Positions 44,155-56,996 of a DNA stretch of 64,000 bases are shown here, one piece after another. Positions within the stretch are counted from its first letter, which is position 1, and each line of letters opens with the position of its first letter. The translations under genes and the position numbers were made by a program. Under the pieces are notes generated by a model that had not been told where the DNA came from, ran no database searches, and saw only the letters and a program-made list of their open reading frames with translations. Source of the DNA: Thinopyrum elongatum (Eukaryota > Streptophyta > Magnoliopsida > Poales > Poaceae); contig CM022297.1 in NCBI GenBank assembly GCA_011799875.1, positions 537,885,135 through 537,949,134 on the forward strand, read 5' to 3'.

Positions 44155-46650
44155 TGTGGCACCCCGGCTCAGAGTAAACTGGAACGCCCCGTATTCCAGC
44201 CCAAGAACGAGTCTTCTGGAATACGGCACTGTTGGCATAGAACAAATCAGCTCTTTATTGCAATAGATATGGTTACAACGGTACAAGGATTACATCGGCA
44301 CGGCAACACTATGCTTGCCCGGGGTAGCTCTATGCTAACAGCGGAGTAACTCTCTCTCGGCAGCGGAACAACGATGACGATGATGGACTCCACTCTGCAG
44401 GGACTCTGGCTAGAACGCGTCTCCTAGGTCGCAAACTCAGGATCCTCGACAAGCAAGCAATCATGGCATGACCTGCAAACTGGCATGACACGCCAGGTGA
44501 GTACTTTGAATGTACTCGCAAGCTCACAACAAACATCAGCATTAAAGCAAAACAACATCATAGCAGTCAATATTAACAAGCCTGGTTATCTAGCAATATA
44601 ACTTCTGAAGTAAAATGCAGTAAGGTAAAGCATATTTAATTCATACTCCGAATAATCTCGGGATCCACTCCGAACCTGTTCCCAAGTCCAATCCCATCAT
44701 GCGGTCATCCGACCACTCATCTCACAGCCATCCCGTGGCTGACATATCAAATACTTGATACTATCTGTACCATAAGTCTGACAAACTTAGTCTCCTCCTG
44801 GTTGTCTCACAACCCTCAGAATACTCATGATCCACTGAGTACTTCTGATCTTACGACGAGTTCTTCTATCATTATCCCTACTATGGTTGACCACCTAGTG
44901 AGGTCTGGTCGGACTGTCCAATACCGTGGACACGGCTATTCGAATAGATTTTTCACTCTGCAGAGGTTGCGCACTTTACCCACACTATGGAGCACCTGAC
45001 CTCGTGATCCCATTCGGGTGGACCAGCGTTGCTCCAACGAAACCTGCCTAACCCGTGACTCCTCCACCGTACCACCGGCAATCGCACTCCCTCGGAGTCA
45101 AGCCTTGGGTGGCCCCTTGTCACCTCGTGACACCTGCCACCGTCGTGGCCAAACGATACTGTCCCAAACGGGGACGCCGGCACAAAACTCAACTGGGCTC
45201 ACAAGGTTATCGCCGCCTACCGGGCCAGGGTAGCGCGCACGCATAACCTTCCCTGTCTGGCGGTACCGGTGAAAGAGCACGTGATCAGACCAAGTCAAGG
45301 CTGTCCCATACTGGCAAATGTGGTTGCACGGATAAGTCCGGACAGGTGACTCAAGGTCAACTGACTAAATATCGCATCTCCGAATAATATTTCCGTCATA
45401 GCTGACCTCCGATAACCATTATGCTTAAGCCACTGCTGCTAATTCATATCTACGAACTGCCGGGTGAACTCCAAAGTAATCATAGATAGTGATCTCAACA
45501 TTATAGTATCAACAAGTGGGTAAGCTACTAGTCACTAACAATCCAGTATTCAACATAGTAGTCATCTATCCGAGAATTAACTCAAACATTGCATAATCCA
45601 ATTCATTTCACACATAACTCATACTTATGGTTAAAGTAAATAGTTAAACTATGACATTGCAATGCAATGATGCAGATGAGAGTTGTGGCTTGCCTGGGGG
45701 TGAAGGAATCATGGGAAAGGAGTGCGGAATGGTCGTGGAGTTGACTGCCGGAAACAGTTCTCTCTCGGAGGGGCTGTTTACGGATAAGGGCAAAAGGGTC
45801 ATTTCCACTGTGTGTAAACATTATGAAAATGACTCCATCAGAACGGGCTCGACTAGACGAAGACGTGGGCGTTGGATTCACCTCGATCGGAGTCTCGGTT
45901 AAAAAGTTGTGATAGTTTTTCTGCCAGGGACCTGTCTATAAATAAAATCTTCACAAACGGGTCCTCAGCAGAAAAACAGATCGCGCATTTCTGAAAGATA
46001 CACGTTCCAGAAGAGAAAACGCATTTGGGCCCGAAGAAGCACCAAAGTACGCTTTCAGAAAGTGAAAACGTAAACCCGAGTTTACGCCTCCACTTATCCA
46101 CGCGGGCCCGGGCGTTGACCCCGCCTTGTGGCTGACGGGTGGGGTCCGCTGGGTGGTGGGGCCCGCCTGGCCTAGTCGTCTCCTTCCTCCTCGCGCTGGC
46201 CCGACCGAAGCAGAGGAGGGGCAGGGGAGGGGCGGCACCGGCGGTGGTCTGGGCAGCTCAGGCCGTCTTCGGTCGAGCGGAAGGCACCGGCGGACTCGGG
46301 CGGCTGCGCCGAGCTCATCCATAGGAAGGGTCGGCGCCGGGGAAGAGAGGAGGGACCGCGGCAGCAGGCAATAGAGGCTCGGCAGCAGCGGCCGGACCTA
46401 GGCAGCGGCGGCCACAGGGGCTCCGGCGGCGTGATGCGGTGGTGGGGAGGATCGCCGGTGAGTGGGGGACCTTGTGGAGAGGTCAGGGAGGAGAGGAGGG
46501 GTCGGTCTATCTCAAATTTGAGCCGGAGGAGGGCGGCGTCCATGGCGGTCTATAGCGGCAAGGAGGGCGGCTTGAGCTCCGGGGAGAGGACGGGGAGGCG
46601 TAGGGGAACGAGGTGGAGCTGGTGGTGAGCTCGGGAAGGCTCGGGGCAGC

Positions 46651-46660
46651 CTATATATAG
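46651..46660 (-). promoter_or_regulatory. TATA box of the solo LTR
   Basis: CTATATATAG followed on the minus strand by a C-rich leader and a candidate ATG at 46543 (GCCATGGACG). Would place U3 at 48304-46670 and R/U5 to the left. Confidence 0.45.
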
Positions 46661-47229
46661 GCGAGCGGCGAGGAGGGCCGGCCATTGCCACGGTGGCGCG
46701 TACTCCGGCTTCCCGGAGCTTCGGGAGCTCACCCAGAGGAGAGGAGGGGGTTCTAGGGAGGTTGGGGAAGGGCGGAGAAGACTCGGGTGTGGTCAGGAGA
46801 GCTCGGGAAAACTCGCGAGCTCGCAGGCGATGGGACATGGCCGCGACAGAGAAGACAAGGTGTGGGCGCGGCGGTTCTGCTCGATGGAGGGGACGTGAGA
46901 GGGCTCCGTTGGACATGATCATTCGCGCGGGAACGACAAGGAGGAGAGGGGCCCCGACAAGAAACGACGCAGCTCATGACCACTGCTCGCCAGGGCGGCG
47001 GTCACCACGTGAACTTGGCCTTGCCACGCGTCCAAGTCAACTCCAACATGTCAACTCGGTCGGTCACTCGTAGGAAGAGGTCAAGGAGGAAAGAGACAGG
47101 CACAGAGAGGCTTGAGGTGACCACAGATAGCAGGTCTATCCAGAACAGCAAGGTGTTTGGAGTGGGCTGGGGGAGATCGAGCAGGATCTAGACTCTGATA
47201 TTTGGCATGGGGTGATAAAATGCTAAGAT

Positions 47230-48230
47230 GATCATGTCTGCAGATTTGCAGCTCAATTGGATGAAGATACATAGCACTTGCTGTTCAAAGGGCCTCACTG
47301 ACCAGATTTGCCAATCTTGAAGTAGCACTCACATATCACATGGGATTGGGATGAAATTTGGAGGAGATGATTGATATGGGCATATGAAGGTACTGTATAA
47401 ATTTCATACCATTTGGATAAACCAAAATGGTACTTCCTTCACACAGCTTCCAAATGGACAGAATCTTTGAAAAATTCTAGGAAATTACTGGTGAAATGAA
47501 ATGAGCCCAAATTTGGTGGAGAGGTGACAATATGGGTAGGAGAAGGCTCTGGTAAATTTTCAGCAATTATGAAGCAATATTAAATATAGTTGCTTCACAA
47601 CAGGAAAATATGACCAGAAACCAAGATTTGATGCTGTTCTCTCATAGATGCTTGGATATGGTTGAAATTTGGTGGAGATTCATGATTTTGGAATATGAAG
47701 ATGCTTGCAAAATTTCAACTCATTTGGATACTCCTAGCTAGCACTTGCTTCACAAAGGTTCTAGTTGACCAGAAACTTTGGAAATTAGCCAAAGGAGATT
47801 TATTACCCAAATAAAGTTGAATTTTGGCATGTGGCAATGATATGGGTTGGAAAGAGTGCACAAAAAGTTTGAGAGCAAGCAATCAAATATAAAGGGTACT
47901 TGCTTCTCAATCTGACAGATAAGGCAAAATCAGAAAAGGAATATTTGTGAAATATTTTTGAACATGGCAAGGAAAGGTTTGACATATTTGTGGAATATAT
48001 GACCCAAACAATTTATGAGAATTATTTGGGAATTTTGGGAATGACAGAAATGTGAGTTGTTTCACAACTCAGAGCAAACGGGGTTATTCCTTTAATAGAA
48101 AAAGGAATATTCCCAAGAAAAAGAATATTGGGATTGGTCCAAGATGGAAATGACATGGTCTTGGGATGGTTTGGAAGTTGACAAGCCACTGGGGAGAGGA
48201 ATCAAAGGTGATCTCTCCAGGTTTCAAGAC
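47230..48230. repeat. Diverged repeats in the solo LTR
   Basis: Phrases such as AAATTTGGTGGAGA, GCTTCACAA, TTTGGATA and GACCAGAAAC recur every ~170-200 bases, at least four times. This looks like an old tandem array, strongly diverged. No genes. Confidence 0.5.
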
Positions 48231-48304
48231 CACTAAGTCACAGAAAAGCAAATCCGGACCAAAATTAAAAGCAAAAGAAAATGGGCAAAATCCAGGGTGT
48301 TACA

Positions 48305-51300
48305 ACATCCCACTTGGCTAGCAAACCCAGTGGTGGTCCGGAAGGCGAACGGGAAGTGGAGGCTGTGCATTGATTTCACAGATCTCAACAAGGCTTGCCT
48401 GAAGGACCCGTTTCCCTTGCCGCGCATTGATCAGATAGTGGATTCCACGTCAGGTTGTGATTTGCTCCCATTTCTGGATGCCTATTCTGGGTACCACTAG
48501 ATCTTCATGTCGAAAGAAGATGAGGAGAAGACATCATTCATCACTCCATGTGGTACGTACTGCTTTGTCCGCATGCCATTCGGATTAAAGAGTGCCGGGT
48601 CCACCTTTGCAAGGGCAGTCCAGGTTGGATTTGAACCTCAACTGCATAGAAACATTAAGGCTTATATGGATGACATTGTGGTCAAAACCAAGGAAAGAGC
48701 AACTCTCATTCAGGATTTGGAGGAGACATTTGCAAATCTGCGCAAGATCAATTTGAAGCTAAACCCAGAGAAGTGTGTGTTTGGCGTCCCCTCCGGCAAG
48801 CTACTTGGGTACTTTGTGTCTCACAGGGGGATCGAAGCCAATCCCGACAAGATCAAGGCCATTGAGCAGATCCAAGCACCAAGGACAGTCAAAGATGTGA
48901 CGCGCCTAACGGGATGTGTTGCCGCGCTAAGCAGATTCATCTCCAAGTCTGCCGAGCGTGCCCTGCCGTTCTTCCAGATTTTGAAGAAGGCAGGTCCTAT
49001 GAGGTGGACCCATTAAGCGGACACAGCTTTGCAAGAGTTGAAGGCCTACCTGTCCTCTGTGCCTACCCTGGTTGCTCCCAAACCCCAGGAGCCGTTGTTA
49101 CTATACTTAGTGGCAACCAACCAAGTGGTCAGTGCAGCCTTGGTAGAACAGCGGGAAGTGGATGAGAAAGAGAGTGAGCAGAGGCCGGCAGAGCCAGATA
49201 AGAATCAGAACAGCAGCAAGCACGGCAACGATGACAACCCCAAGGACGCGGCAAGGAAGAAAGTGGTGCAGCGCCCAGTGTACTTCGTCAGCTCCTTGTT
49301 ACAGGGGCTAGGTCGAGGTACTCTGGCGTGCAAAAGTTGAACTTTGGTCTCATCATAGTTGTTACTCGTTTTCCGTTGCAACGGATACTCCGAAACCCAG
49401 AGGCTACCAGCAGAATAGTGGAGTGGGCTTTGGAGCTGTCCAGCTTTGGTTTGAAATTTGAGAGCACATCAACTGTCCAGAGCAGGGCCTTGGCATAGTT
49501 TATTGCAGAATGGACGCCAACCCCTGATGAGGAAGTGACAGGGACAGTTATCCCCGGCAAGGAATCACCCCAAGAATGGATTATGTATTTTGATGGTGCT
49601 TTTTCCCTGCAAGGTGCAGGGGCTGGCGTGCTTCTTGCCGCCCCCTCCGGGGAGCACTTGAAGTACGTCGTCTATATGCATTTTGCCTGGGAAGAAGCAA
49701 CCAACAATACAACAGAGTATGAAGGGCTCCTTATCGGGCTCAGAATTGCAGCAGAATTGGGAATTAAGAAACTGATCATTCGAGGAGATTCACAGCTGGT
49801 GGTGAGAAAAGTCAACAAGGATTACCAAAGTCCATTGATGGAGACATACGTCGAGGAAGTGAGAATATTGGAGGAGCACTTTGACGGATTACAAACAGAG
49901 CACGTACCCCGTGCGGAAAACAGCATATCTGATCATCTGTCAAAGTGTGCTGCGCAAAAGCTTCCTGTGGAAGCAGGAACTTTTGTTCTCCGTCTTACTC
50001 AGCCCTCCGTATCCCCAGCAACAATCGCCCGGAAGAGGAGAAAGTTGGACACTGGAAAGCCTCTCCAGGTAGAGCCGTCCGCTCCCGGCAGAGACCCTGC
50101 CGGAAACAACTCCTCGCAGCCTGCCGGACCACCCCCTCTAGCCGGGTCCATGGACCCCGCGTATGAGGCTGATGCTCCCGTGGCAGAGGAGGTGCCGCTA
50201 GTCCTCGTTGCCGAGCCACAGGCTCCAACTTGGGCAAGGCACATTGTCCGCTTCCTCCAAACCGGAGAGCTTCCCGGCAATCAAGACGAAGCTGAGAAAG
50301 TAGCCTGGAGGGCCAGTATATATCAGTTTGTTGATGACACTCTGTATAGAAGGAGGCCCAACGGTGTGAAATTGAAGTGTGTCTACTGGGAAGAAGGAAA
50401 GGAACTACTGGCTGAGATACACAAAGGAATGTGCGGCTCCCACATTGGATCAAGGGCGTTAGTTGGGAAAGCATTCCGGCAAGGATTCTATTGGCCCACA
50501 GCCCACCAAGATGCAGTCGAGCTAGTCACTAAGTGTGAAGCCTGCCAGTTCCATTCCAAGAAAACCCACCTGCCTGCCCAAGTGCTTCAGACAATCCCTC
50601 TATCATGGCCATTTTCGGTCTGGGGGGTCGATATCCTCGGCCCCTTTCCCCGAGCAATCGGGGGCTTTGAATTCTTGTTCGTTACCATCGACAAGTTTAC
50701 AAAGTGGCCGGAAGTGACTGCCGTGAGAAAGGTGACTGCTCAGTCAGCTATCAAGTTCTTGAAAGATCTGGTGTGTCGTTCTGGAGTTCCAGCAAGGATC
50801 ATCACCGACAACGGCACCCAGTTCACGAGCCGCGCCTTCATGCAATATGTTCATGCCCTCGGAAGCAAGATCTCATTCGCCTCTGTGGCACACCCCCGGA
50901 GCAATGGACAAGCTGAGAGGGCGAATGCTGAAGTGCTACGCGGACTCAAGACAAGAACCTTTGATACACTGCAGAAGCACGGCAGGTGGTGGATCGAGGA
51001 GCTGCCGGTAGTTCTCTAGTCCCTCAGAACGACACCAAACCTAGTTACCGGGTAGACTCCCTTCTCCCTGGTCTATGGGGCAGAAGCAGTTATCCCCACA
51101 GAACTCATTTACGGGTCGCCTCGAGTACTTGCTTACGATGAAATCGTACAAGATCTGCACCGGCGTGATGACGCTATGCTACTCGAGGAGAACCGTCTCC
51201 GGGCTGCTACGCGTGCCGCACGCTATCAGCAAGCCCTGCATCGCTATCATAGCCGTAGGGTTCATGCCCGGTGTTTTGAGGAAGGTGACATTGTCCTTAG

Positions 51301-51466
51301 GCGCGTTCAGTCCGCCAAGGGTACACACAAGTTGTCACCAAAGTGGGAAGGCCCTTACTGGGTAGTACGAGTCACCAGACCCGGCGCAGTTCGTCTAGAG
51401 ACCGGAGATTGCACTCTATTGCAAAACTCATGGAATATTGAGCATCTCCGCAAGTTCTACCCATAA
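48305..51466 (+). pseudogene. Gypsy reverse transcriptase, RNase H and integrase, broken (part 2)
   Basis: Reverse transcriptase resumes with TWLANPVVVRKANGKWRLCI; FLDAYSGYH and YMDDIVVKT are visible, with a stop at 48498. A linker rich in Glu/Lys near 49160-49260, a stop at 49014, a frame change near 49307 and a stop at 49499 follow. From about 49535 to 51019 the frame is open for 494 codons. It covers RNase H (MYFDGAFSLQGAGAGVLLAA; later TEYEGLL and RGDSQLV), the integrase zinc finger (about 50425-50555), and the catalytic core with its Asp (VDILGPF), Asp (TDNGTQF) and Glu (NGQAERANAEV) all present. Stops at 51017 and about 51050 precede the integrase C-terminal part ending at 51466. The integrase core looks chemically intact, but the polyprotein as a whole is dead. 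Confidence 0.92.
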
Positions 51467-53492
51467 GGCGCGAGGCTGCCGGGCCCTACCCGGCAGCCAC
51501 CCATTTGTACAGGCCTTGCCTCAGTTGCATGTAACCCCTTGTACAAAGCCGGGGCAATGACCCCGTGCAAGAGAAAATAAAGAAGCCTTGTAGGGGGGCC
51601 CCCAACCTAGATTGCATGCATGCATGAGCATTCCAGATCACTGCATAAGCATTTTCATGAGCATCTGCATATGCATATAGATAGGATCGCATCTTGCATT
51701 CATTCTCATCTATATGAAGTTGCAGGTTCTTACCATGGACTTGACTTCGACAAGGGGATGAGAAGATTTCCTGGCACTGCGATCCCGGCAAGCCAAATAC
51801 ATAAGTTCTACCTCTTGTCCGTTTGTGTTCTGTAAGCTATAACTTATGCATTAGAAAACCTCGCCGCTCCTTCTAGACTTAGGTGCTCCCATTCCTAACC
51901 TGAACATTGCTTCGGTCAAGATGGTCGTAGTTGCCTTTGGTAAAAGGAAGTTGGCGGGGGGCTGACCCCTCTGTCTAGAACCCGGCAGATAAGGTTCTCC
52001 AGCAGACAAAAAGGGGGCCGGCAGGATACCCTGCCGGGGCAAACTCATTTATTTACACTAAAGAGACGTCTCACCTCTGCATGGACATACACATGCACGG
52101 GTTCCCGGCAAGGTTCATCTTTTTCATTAACATGATGATACAAGTACAAGCATTACAGAACACAAGCATGGACATGAGAGATTATATTTTTTGAATTAAA
52201 ATTTGGCAAGTGCCTACGGATTTAAGATTGAAAAAAGATGATTGCCCTGTAAACCCCTCTTCCTGTCTCTCTCGTCCCAGGTAGTGCGGCGGGAAGAGAA
52301 GAAGACGGTCGACGCACCGGCACAACGCCACCCCCATCCTTGTCGGGAGCTAACGGGCACAGCCTGACAAGACCGGGAGTGGCGAGGTTGCGAAGAAGGA
52401 AGGCGTGCGGAGCACCTCGACGGCCCCCCTGGTCACCGCCCCTGGAACCGAAAGGGGGGCTCCAGCACAGGCACCGGCAGAGGAAGACACCGGGGGCCAG
52501 CCATAAGCCTTCTGAAGGAAGCAGAAGCGCCAGGGGAACAAGCCCTTTCCCAGCAGCCGGAAGAAATGGTGATGATGGCACCGGGAAAAGGGGCAAAAAA
52601 AGCTAGTCAGACGGGCAGCAGGTCGCCAGTACTAGACAAACACGTTGATGCAGACGTGCTCCTACTGGACGGCCTGCCTCCCGTCTTCTCCTTCTCCCCT
52701 GGCTTCACCTTCGTCAACGCTGTTTTGGAGGAAGGCCTGGGCCCCAATCTGGCACCCCCTCTAGAGAGACGACGAACGGCCAAGATGGCCAAGGGGCTTG
52801 AGGCGCACCGCTCCCCTCCATGGCGGGCAGGAAGGCACGCTCCTCGTCGACATCAACCCCAGCTCCAAGGAGAGGGGCCGTACTGGGATTTCCAACGATC
52901 CCAAGCCTCTCACCTTGGACTTGGACCAAGCTCACTCCCCGAGCGCCGACACCCTCGCTCATCATTGTCAACCCAAAGCTAAAACCCAGAGGCCGGCCCC
53001 TGGCTCCCCCTTTCAGCATATTCAAGATGGAGCAAGACAGAAGAGGAGGAGAATGCGGTTGGATGCCTCCACTCCTCCCCCGCGAACGGGGGACTGGGGC
53101 CTGGATCCACAACGAGCGACCACCGCCCTCCTCCACCAGTTCAAGGAAGCCGGGCCCTCACCATTATGCTCTCCCACGCCACGCGCCTCCGTTACCTACC
53201 CCGCGCGATGCATGCGGCATATGTGGCTAAGGATAAGGGCGTGGTGGGAAGAGTTAATTGGAAGTTTCTACCCCGTGCGTTAAAGTCATTCATGGGCCAT
53301 TACTGGAGCAGCCCCACCACTATTGGCTTTGCACGACGCGCGGGGAAACCGGAAACTGGCCCGAAATCAAGACTGATGAAGAAGCAAAGAAGATCTCAAA
53401 AAACCAGCCTCTTTAGCAGCGCTGCCTGTGCACTTGTTAGGCCCTACCCCGACGACGCTCGGCAGCGCATTCGGGGCAGGCCCGGGGGCTTC
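51467..53492 (+). other. 3' non-coding region and polypurine tract of the Gypsy element
   Basis: Two kilobases without recognisable domains. Open frames exist on both strands (for example minus 53136-52714 and plus 52566-52982), but they are GC-rich and unlike known proteins. It ends with the purine-rich GGCCCGGGGGCTTC before the 3' LTR at 53493. Confidence 0.6.
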
Positions 53493-54396
53493 TGTCGGTG
53501 CAACAGGCCCTGACTGTGCATAGCCACAAGATCAAGATTGAAGCATCAAAACAAGATGAACAAGAGACCAAGAGATTCGAAGCACCAACAAGCGGATTAG
53601 AAGGATCCGAGGCCAAGTCAGAGGAGCCAGAGATTATCAAGAGAGAAGCCTCCCTTGCCGGGCAGGCAAGCCCGGCAAGGGGCGAGGCCACCCCCAGAAG
53701 AAGGCGACCAAGGCATCCCGGCAGGGCCTGCCGGGACTCACGGAGACAAGATTACCTCACCGACCACTCCACCACGACCCACATCGTCGATCAGTGCGGT
53801 GTCAAGCCGCGGAGTGATTAAGTGGCAACCATTCGCCACATGGCGGCCACTTCCTACCAAGGAAATCCATAGATGACACCCGTCCTATGACATGTTGAAT
53901 GAGCAGGCGTGGAGCTGGCAAGATAGCCCGGCAAGCCTTGCCGGGCAACCAACGATATGACACTAAGCGGTGCATTAAATGTGCACTGTTAGCATGCAGA
54001 GTTAGGTATGATAGCACTGTTTGCTATCATATCAGTGTCTAATGACTAATTTGCCACTGTGGTAACCCCTTGATCTATAAAAGGAGGCCCATGGCAACCA
54101 TTTGAGGGGTTGGAAAGTTAGACCATCCACACCCCCGTACGCGCGTAGTCGCTGTCGCCCTGAGGCAACCCTTGCCGGGCAAGTGTACTACGCACCACCA
54201 CCATTTTTCCACCATCAATCCACCAAAGCAGGAGTAGGGTTTTACGCCTCACAGCGGCCTGAACCTGGGTAAAATTGCCCGTGTGATCCCTGCCGCGCTG
54301 CCCTACGTTGGTTTGCTCTTTGTGCAATGCGACTCCCCCCGCTGAACCAGCAAGCAGTCGTCCTGGTCCCACAGGTGGCCGTGGTTTCCTGCGACA
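53493..54396 (+). mobile_element. 3' LTR of the 40-54 kb Gypsy element
   Basis: Starts TGTCGGTGCAACAGGCC and ends TGCGACA; TATAAAAG at 54076-54083. Followed by the CCGTC duplication and CACTA sequence TCAAATGGCTGATG. Confidence 0.92.
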
Positions 54397-54587
54397 CCGT
54401 CTCAAATGGCTGATGCACAAGAAGAGTAGATGAATGTATAAACATTGTTGACAAATGGAATACATTATGAAAAAAATATGGCACAATAGAATTCACATAT
54501 ACGATGACTGGCTAAACAGGATGGCATTGCATGATTCACGTATATGATGCCTGGCTAAAGAAGATGGCATTGCAGAATTCCCATATA

Positions 54588-54748
54588 CTCCCTGCGTTCC
54601 TAAATATTTATATTTTTAGAGATTTCAAATGGACTACCACATACGGATGTATATAGACATATTTTAGAGTGTAGATTCACTCATATTGCTCCGTATGTAG
54701 TCACTTGTTGAAATCTCTAAAAAGACAAATATTTAGGAAGGGTGGGAG
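54588..54748. mobile_element. Stowaway MITE (161 bp)
   Basis: Ends CTCCCTGCGTTCCTAAATAT and, reversed, CTCCCACCCTTCCTAAATAT. TA duplication at 54586-54587 and 54749-54750. The interior is near-palindromic (CATACGGATGTATATAGACA... with its inverse). Tc1/mariner-type non-autonomous element inserted in the CACTA. Confidence 0.9.
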
Positions 54749-54759
54749 TATGATATAGA

Positions 54760-56890
54760 AACCTAATAGGTGGCATTCACCCAAAGCAAATCTAAACTAA
54801 GCTGATGACATATAAGATGTATAATGTAAGCAATGTGAGGCGCCATATGCATGATATGACCAACATCAGCATGCCAGGTTAGAGCAAACCCCTCAGGGGG
54901 TAAATAGGAGTGGTCGGCTCCCTCTGAGTCCCCCTCTGAACAGTTATCTTCCTCTGGAATACAATCTGGAATGGCGGGAGGGGAGGCCCACTTCGCCCAC
55001 CATGGAGCGGCATCTGCATGACATTATATTCCCACGCAACGGTCTTCTCTTTTTCTCTACATGTTCAGTACGATTGTGTACAATAACTGACATGCATAAT
55101 AAAAAAACATAGTTAGATTATGTAAGGCCTAAGGGGTGCATGTAGAAATCAAGACTGATGGTAGCAAATGAGTGGATAGATCCAAAACTAATGATAGCAG
55201 GTAGATTATAGCTTCAGTTTAAAAAGATAGACGATGGATCATCTACTGTTTATTGCCCACCCAACATGAACCACATAGAAGACCCCAGATGAACCAGATA
55301 GTAGACAGATACTATTTGTTGCTGCCTCGATATGTGCCCCACAGGCATTTTAAAACTCAAGTTTGAACATTAGTTTGGACCTGGCTCGGAGTCTAAGAGG
55401 TGAACAGGACAATAAAGTAGCAGGTAATAATAACCGATGTATAACGTAAGCAGACACGAAATAGTGCAACCTCTCTTCCGGAACTGTGTAGTCCTTAGGT
55501 TCATCTGCTCAGTCAATGATGGTAATGCAGTTGGGGTGGCTGCCGGCAACGGGGAAGATGATCTGAAGTGGTGAAAGGAAGTCTGCAGGGGGAATCTCTG
55601 CTGCAGTGAATGCTTCCATCGATGGTGCACCTCAGGTGGGGTGGATGAAGGCACGGCAGGAGCAGGACATAACACACAGAGTTTTCTTTGACACCTATCT
55701 GAAAATGAAGTAAATATGTAAGGGCTCCTTAGAATTGGAGGATTATATAAACACAGGGACAGGAAAAACACAGGAATAGGATAGGAATGCACGTGCAAAA
55801 CAGAGCATTTGCAAACATAGGATTTCTGTCAACCTGGGTGTTTGGTTCACATTAATTGAAAGAACACAGGAATGGAGAAACATGGTCAAATTAAAGTCAA
55901 ACCACGTGAAAATGAAAAAAATAAGAATCTTATTATGCCAGTAATGCAATTAGTCCTGTTCTCCATGCATATTAATTTGAAAAGGACATCTAAGTGGACA
56001 TTAATATTCCTACATTTTTTCTTTGAAAGAGACACCAAAGGAAAAAAATCCTCCAGTTTTGCTTTGCTCCATTCCTTCTAACCAAATGCATGAATAGTAG
56101 TACCATAGTAAAGTTTCCAATTCCTATGTTTTGCTTCACTTTTTCTTTGAACCAGTGGCGATTCTAGTAGGCAGTCTTCAACAGGCTGAAGCCTGAACTC
56201 GAAATATTTTGTGAGCTTACATTTGGTCCACATTAGTATCATATAATGGCTATCTTGCTAAACCGATTAAAATTGTGGTTCAAAAGAGCATTTAGTTTTC
56301 TCCCTGTTACCTTGGTGACCATGATTCATTTATTTCTAGATTTGCAACTGCTTTGAACCAAAGGATCCCTAAGGGATCGACATGAATGCAGAGTAACAAA
56401 GTGATGCGACGAGTGTACAACCTCTTTGGCATAGCATTGTCGACCTCAGCATCATTGGGTTGGACGTGGAGGATGGTGATGCTGGTGTGACTATCGGAGG
56501 CGGGGAAGAAGATCTAAGGCCTCTGGATACGGCGCCGAGGGTACTGCTCCGCTGTGATGGATGGTTCCGTCGTTGGAGCAGCTCCGGTGAGGTGTACGAC
56601 GGCGAGGCTGAAGCAGGACAGGACAGACAACGTTAATCTGAAGTGGGACTCTAATATCATCAGCAATAGATGATCCAAAATAAATCACCAAAAAGTGCTA
56701 GATGTAAAATGCATCATCCGCGCCACAGACGCTCCGACAGATGCTGTAAATACTGTTCACTCTGAACTTAACTGAAGGAACTGAACTTTACAGTCAAAAC
56801 TGAATTTTACTGTCAAAACTAATTGAACTAGTAGCAGAGCATTGCAATAGATGTTTAGGGCGTTTGAGCACTAGTAGAAGAGAAGCAGTC
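54760..56890 (-). other. Degenerate CACTA interior with duplicated Pro-rich segments
   Basis: A fourth, diverged ~449-bp unit lies at 54850-55020. Two minus-strand stretches, about 55700-55500 and 56680-56500, share the same pattern of a Pro/Arg-rich opening, a histidine-rich segment and phrases such as HRWKHSLQQRFP versus NDGTIHHSGAVP. They look like diverged copies of one exon. Between them (55715-56150) is AT-rich sequence that could be an old MITE. No intact gene. Confidence 0.35.
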
Positions 56891-56996
56891 ATCTAAATCA
56901 GCAGCCGCTCGAGCAGGGAACACACTAGCAGAGAGCAACTCGTGCAGCAGCACCGCGAGCGACTGCTAAAGCAACAACTCCTGTAGCTGCCGGAGG

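Larger units (their letters stand above)
44155..48304 (-). mobile_element. Probable 4.15-kb solo LTR (LARD type) inside the Gypsy reverse transcriptase
   Basis: The segment runs TGTGGCACCCCGG to GGTGTTACA, bounded by ACATC at 44150-44154 and 48305-48309. Removing it plus one ACATC restores an open reverse-transcriptase frame. A 5-bp duplication and TG...CA ends are LTR hallmarks. There is no internal domain, primer-binding site or second LTR, so unequal recombination to a solo LTR is the simplest reading. The length is unusual but matches very long LTRs of large retrotransposon derivatives such as Sukkula. Promoter-like sequence on the minus strand (TATATATA at 46651-46660, then a pyrimidine-rich leader) suggests minus orientation. 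The GC-rich frames at 46.1-47.1 kb show no domain and are probably leader sequence. Confidence 0.7.
40020..54396 (+). mobile_element. Gypsy LTR retrotransposon inserted in the CACTA
   Basis: LTRs at 40020-40936 and 53493-54396. Internal order is gag, protease, reverse transcriptase, RNase H, integrase. The flanking 5-bp duplication is CCGAC (40015-40019) and CCGTC (54397-54401), with one mismatch. Removing the element restores CCATGACCGACTCAAATGGC, parallel to CCATAACCGGCTCAAATGGC in the neighbouring ~449-bp unit. The first bases of the 5' LTR (TG) are eroded. Over about 520 aligned LTR bases I counted roughly 35 differences, nearly all transitions. A 4.15-kb solo LTR interrupts its reverse transcriptase. 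Confidence 0.9.

Noticed and set aside
46126..47073. Several GC-rich open frames on both strands
   Set aside because: Inside the probable solo LTR, no domain, and frames on both strands overlap; best explained as leader sequence.
44155..48304. Reading this segment as a DNA transposon because of its inverted ends
   Set aside because: 5-bp duplication and TG/CA ends favour an LTR; no transposase. Kept as an alternative only.
52222..53136. Antisense open frames downstream of the Gypsy integrase
   Set aside because: No recognisable domain and high GC; not enough evidence for an antisense gene.
55715..56150. Possible Tourist-type MITE starting AGGGCTCCTTAGAATTGG
   Set aside because: Right end and target duplication could not be matched; inverted repeat is too weak.
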